This document shows, in pieces, positions 61,724-64,000 of a stretch of 64,000 nucleotides of DNA (the stretch's first letter is position 1; every line of letters begins with the position of its first letter). Location of the stretch: contig NZ_SAUH01000001.1 in NCBI RefSeq assembly GCF_004193175.1, forward strand, positions 2,025,501 to 2,089,500, given 5' to 3'. Position numbers and translations under genes: made by a program. The notes under the pieces were generated by a model that was given only the letters and a program-made list of their open reading frames with translations, did no database searches and was not told where the DNA came from. Source of the DNA: Streptomyces sp. RFCAC02 (lineage in GTDB: Bacteria; Actinomycetota; Actinomycetes; Streptomycetales; Streptomycetaceae).

Positions 61724-62002
61724 ATGAGCGTGGAACCCGATCTGCCTGACCGCGTGGACGAAGCCGACCTGCCTGCCGTGCTCGGCCCTGTGTTGACGCG
61801 CTCGGCCGCGGGCGGGGTGACGGTGATCACCCGGCACGGCAAGCCGATCGCCGCCGTGGTGTCCATGGAGGACTACGAAGCCGCGGAGGAGGAGGTTGAT
61901 CGGCGATTCGCCGCCCGGGAGCGCCCCGTGGACGACGGGACGCGTGTCTCCCTGGAGGACCTGCTCGCCGAGCACACCAAGGACGGGGCGAATACCGCGT
62001 GA
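61724..62002 (+). CDS. Phd/YefM-type antitoxin, orphaned
   Basis: This 92-residue protein contains VLTRSAAGGVTVITRHGKPI and AAVVSMEDYEAAEEEVDRRF, the Phd/YefM DNA-binding fold, then a toxin-wrapping tail. The last six residues before the stop (DGANTA) are read out of frame through sequence that in the next frame still encodes RelE. The original tail has thus been cut by the same deletion that removed the toxin. It may still bind DNA. It starts at ATG 61724. Confidence 0.88.
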   Translation: MSVEPDLPDRVDEADLPAVLGPVLTRSAAGGVTVITRHGKPIAAVVSMEDYEAAEEEVDRRFAARERPVDDGTRVSLEDLLAEHTKDGANTA

Positions 62003-62076
62003 TCTACGAGATCAACCGGCAGCGGGTGAACATCACCGTGGTCGAAGTGGCGCACCGTCGCGACGCCTACCGCTGA
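61987..62076 (+). pseudogene. RelE/ParE-type toxin remnant
   Basis: In the frame ending at the TGA 62074-62076 the sequence reads GEYRVIYEINRQRVNIT then VVEVAHRRDAYR. This is the C-terminal third of RelE-family toxins (typically VGDYRVIYEI ... VGHRRDVYR). A start GTG at 61999 overlaps the antitoxin stop (GTGA) but would give only 25 residues. The N-terminal two thirds of the roughly 85-residue toxin, with catalytic residues, are missing. It is therefore a deletion derivative and not functional. Confidence 0.8.
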
Positions 62077-62193
62077 CAGCGCACTCCGCCCCCAGGGGCC
62101 TCCATCAGTTGATCCGCCCGTTTCGGACCCCCGAGGGCTGGTTACTCGCCGGGCGCATGGCCCGAAGAGCACCTGAGTCCCTGGAGGTCTGAC

Positions 62194-62607
62194 ATGTCGC
62201 GGTACTCGCCCACGCGGGACCCGTCGGTCGGCGAGTTGCTGTCCGACGTCACGTCCGACGTCGAGACGCTGTTCCGTCAGGAAACGGCGCTGGCCAAGGC
62301 CGAGATCCGCGAGGAGGCCACCAAGGCCGGCACGTCCGCCGGCATGTTCGGCGGCGCCGGTTTCGCGGGCTACCTGGTGGTGGTCTTCGTCTCGCTGGCC
62401 GGCATGTTCGCCCTCGCCCATGTCATGGACGAGGTGTGGGCGGCGCTGATCGTGGCGGCGTTCTGGGCCGTGGTCGGCCTCGTGCTGTTCACGAAGGGCC
62501 GGGCGCGCATGCGCAGCTTCTCCCCGGCTCCGACGAAGACCGTCGACACACTGAAGGAGGACGCGCAATGGGCACGTCATCCCACCGGTCGGACTCCGAC
62601 CGGCTGA
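62194..62607 (+). CDS. phage-holin-family (Actinobacteriophage holin-3 type) membrane protein
   Basis: This 137-residue protein has an N-terminal amphipathic helix (LLSDVTSDVETLFRQETALA) and two membrane helices around 45-70 and 80-100. It belongs to the PF07332 holin family, which in actinomycetes is chromosomal and not linked to phage lysis. ATG 62194 has GGAGG upstream. It is followed by a DUF3618 gene that overlaps its 3' end by 40 bases, the standard pairing. A general membrane-stress role is supposed, not shown. Confidence 0.9.
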   Translation: MSRYSPTRDPSVGELLSDVTSDVETLFRQETALAKAEIREEATKAGTSAGMFGGAGFAGYLVVVFVSLAGMFALAHVMDEVWAALIVAAFWAVVGLVLFTKGRARMRSFSPAPTKTVDTLKEDAQWARHPTGRTPTG

Positions 62608-62759
62608 AGGCCGAGATCACGGCCACCCGGGAACGGCTCGGCCGTGACCTCGGCAGGCTCGCCGACAAGGTGAACCCCGCCTCCGTCGCCCGCCGGCGCG
62701 GTGACCGCGTACGGGGCTCCGCGGGCCGCCTGGTCCAGCGGGTCACCCGCCGCGCCTGA
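62568..62759 (+). CDS. DUF3618 protein
   Basis: This 63-residue protein has DRLKAEITATRERLGRDLGR and LADKVNPASVARRRGDRV, the DUF3618 pattern. It is basic and helical. The ATG at 62568 has GAAGGAGG seven bases upstream and lies inside the holin-family gene. The holin and DUF3618 genes are almost always adjacent in Streptomyces. Confidence 0.92.
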   Translation: MGTSSHRSDSDRLKAEITATRERLGRDLGRLADKVNPASVARRRGDRVRGSAGRLVQRVTRRA

Positions 62760-62776
62760 GCCACCCCGGCGTCCCC

Positions 62777-62803
62777 GGCCGGCCGGCTTCCCGCCGGCCG
62801 GCC
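62777..62803 (+). terminator. terminator after DUF3618
   Basis: GGCCGGCCGGC (62777-62787) and GCCGGCCGGCC (62793-62803) form a perfect 11-base stem with a TTCCC loop, 18 bases after the stop. No U tract follows. Confidence 0.7.
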
Positions 62804-62830
62804 GCCGCACTCCCGCCCCACGGGGGCCGC

Positions 62831-64000
62831 ATGGCCGCGCACCACCCCTGGCACCGCCCGATGGCGGCCCGCGACACGGCCGAGGAGAACCGGACCTCCA
62901 CACCGCTGGAGCTGTTCTTCGACCTCTGCTTCGTCGTCGCCGTCGCCCAGGTGTCCACCGAACTGCACCACTTCCTCGCCGACGACCACCTCACCACCGC
63001 CCTCACCGGTTTCCTGACCTGCTTCTTCGCGATCTGGTGGGCCTGGATGGGGTTCACCTGGTTCGCCTCCGCCTACGACACGGACGACGTGCCGTACCGG
63101 CTGGCCGCGCTCGTGACGATCACCGGCGCGCTCATCCTGGCGGCGGGCGTACGGCGGGCGTACGGGGACGGCGACTTCGCGGGAATCGTCGTCGGCTACA
63201 CGGTCATGCGGCTGGCCGCCATCTCGCTGTGGCTGCGGGCCGCCCACGGCGACGCGGCGGGACGCTCGACGGCCCTCCGGTTCGCGGGCGGCCTCGTCGT
63301 CGTGCAGGCCCTGTGGGCGGTCTGGCTGATCGTGCCGGCCGACGCGCAACTGCCCGTCTTCCCCCTGCTCGCCGCCCTCGACCTGAGCGTCCCCCTGCTG
63401 AGTGAACGCCGCAGCCACACACCGTGGCACGCGGAGCACATCGCCGAACGCTACGGGCTGTTCACCATGATCGTGCTCGGCGAATCCATCCTGTCCGCCA
63501 CTACGGCCGTCCGCAGGGCCATCGACGCTGAGGAGGCCACCGGTGACCTCTACGTCCTGGCGGGCGGCGGCCTGCTGACCGTCTTCTCCATGTGGTGGCT
63601 CTACTTCGCCAAACCCGCCGCCCGGATCCTGACCTCCACCCGCACGGGCTTCATCTGGGGGTACGGCCACTACCTGATCTTCGGTGCGGCCGCAGCCGTG
63701 GGAGCCGGACTGGCCGTCAACGTGGACCACGTGACCCACCACGCCCACATACCCAACACAACCGCTGCGGCGACCCTCACGGTGCCCGTCGCCATCTACC
63801 TGGTCACGCTGTGGGCGCTGCACTTGCGCCCGCACCATGTCGCGCAGGGGTTGGGCGTGGGCGCGCGCTTCCCCGTGGCCGCGCTGCTCGTACTCGCCGG
63901 TACGTTCACCGCGATGCCGGTCCTCGTCACCGGAGCGGTGACGGCGGCGCTCGCGGCCGCCGGGATCGTCACCGCGCACCGGGCCACGGCCCGTGAAAGG
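62831..64000 (+). CDS. ltrA: low temperature requirement protein A (LtrA) family, partial at 3' end
   Basis: At least 390 codons are open to the window end, with no stop. After a polar N terminus the family start STPLELFFDLCFVVAVAQV follows. Many membrane helices then come, with the signature YGLFTMIVLGESIL near residue 215 and FSMWWLYFAKPAARIL further on. LtrA proteins are multi-pass membrane proteins first linked to low-temperature growth in Listeria, of unknown mechanism. The ATG at 62831 is weakly preceded by GGGGG; an ATG at 62861 (MAARDTAEEN) is also possible. The stop lies beyond 64000. Confidence 0.9.
   Translation, partial: MAAHHPWHRPMAARDTAEENRTSTPLELFFDLCFVVAVAQVSTELHHFLADDHLTTALTGFLTCFFAIWWAWMGFTWFASAYDTDDVPYRLAALVTITGALILAAGVRRAYGDGDFAGIVVGYTVMRLAAISLWLRAAHGDAAGRSTALRFAGGLVVVQALWAVWLIVPADAQLPVFPLLAALDLSVPLLSERRSHTPWHAEHIAERYGLFTMIVLGESILSATTAVRRAIDAEEATGDLYVLAGGGLLTVFSMWWLYFAKPAARILTSTRTGFIWGYGHYLIFGAAAAVGAGLAVNVDHVTHHAHIPNTTAAATLTVPVAIYLVTLWALHLRPHHVAQGLGVGARFPVAALLVLAGTFTAMPVLVTGAVTAALAAAGIVTAHRATARER

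Noticed and set aside
62194..62759. Prophage remnant suggested by the holin-family gene
   Set aside because: PF07332-type holins with a DUF3618 partner are normal chromosomal genes in actinomycetes; no integrase, portal or lysin is nearby.

Overview
The window is a stretch of high-GC actinomycete chromosome, almost certainly Streptomyces. The evidence is the strong G/C bias at third codon positions, the many GTG and GTGA/ATGA-coupled starts, several probable leaderless genes, and Streptomyces-typical families: a conservon, Scr1-type XRE plus DUF397, LAXTG-anchored protein, CebR and CsoR operators, SpoIIE phosphatase. I see no prophage, insertion sequence or CRISPR array.

Layout. 1-1.2 kb: tail of an MMPL/RND transporter. 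1.2-6.7 kb (minus): a conservon (sensor kinase, roadblock, DUF742, GTPase) translationally coupled to two cytochromes P450, one of which lacks the ExxR arginine. 6.9-9.1 kb: an ABC exporter and a frameshifted merR. 9.3-15.6 kb: a sortase-type surface protein, then an isolated FtsK/EssC-like type VII ATPase divergent from a small WXG100-family protein. 15.8-21.3 kb: NhaA and a CUT1 sugar importer with its own ATPase. 21.4-23.5 kb: aminotransferase and a divergent HxlR regulator, separated by two matching operator dyads; a tRNA-Cys lies antisense to the end of hxlR.

23.6-34.9 kb is a two-armed myo-inositol locus. The minus arm encodes binding lipoprotein, permease, ATPase, inosose dehydratase and inositol dehydrogenase (uptake and the first two steps). 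The plus arm encodes IolC kinase, a Cgl0159-type barrel protein, IolB, IolD and methylmalonate-semialdehyde dehydrogenase (conversion to CoA-linked products). No regulator is encoded inside the locus.

35-42 kb: small HTH protein, DedA, a lone CopZ behind a CsoR-type operator, citrate synthase, RecD2-like helicase and a ketoglutaric-semialdehyde-type dehydrogenase. 42.3-45.6 kb: GbsR/MarR regulator with its own dyad, a tandem-repeat miniprotein, a secreted protein behind a perfect CebR cellulose box, a lipoprotein and DUF4291. 45.6-50 kb: a second uncharacterised catabolic cassette (TIM-barrel isomerase, DUF993, Gfo/Idh/MocA) with a divergent LacI regulator and a LacI-type operator.

50-64 kb: an extended glycosyltransferase, a SpoIIE-type phosphatase with an altered metal motif fused to a HATPase domain, Nudix and HAD hydrolases, a fused asymmetric ABC exporter, an Scr1/DUF397 pair with a dyad operator, an orphan Phd-type antitoxin followed by a RelE toxin remnant, a holin-like/DUF3618 pair and the start of an LtrA-family protein that runs off the window. 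The most interesting leads are the CebR-box secreted protein, the DUF993 cassette, the tandem HxlR dyads, the decayed toxin-antitoxin pair, the P450 pair and the lone type VII locus.
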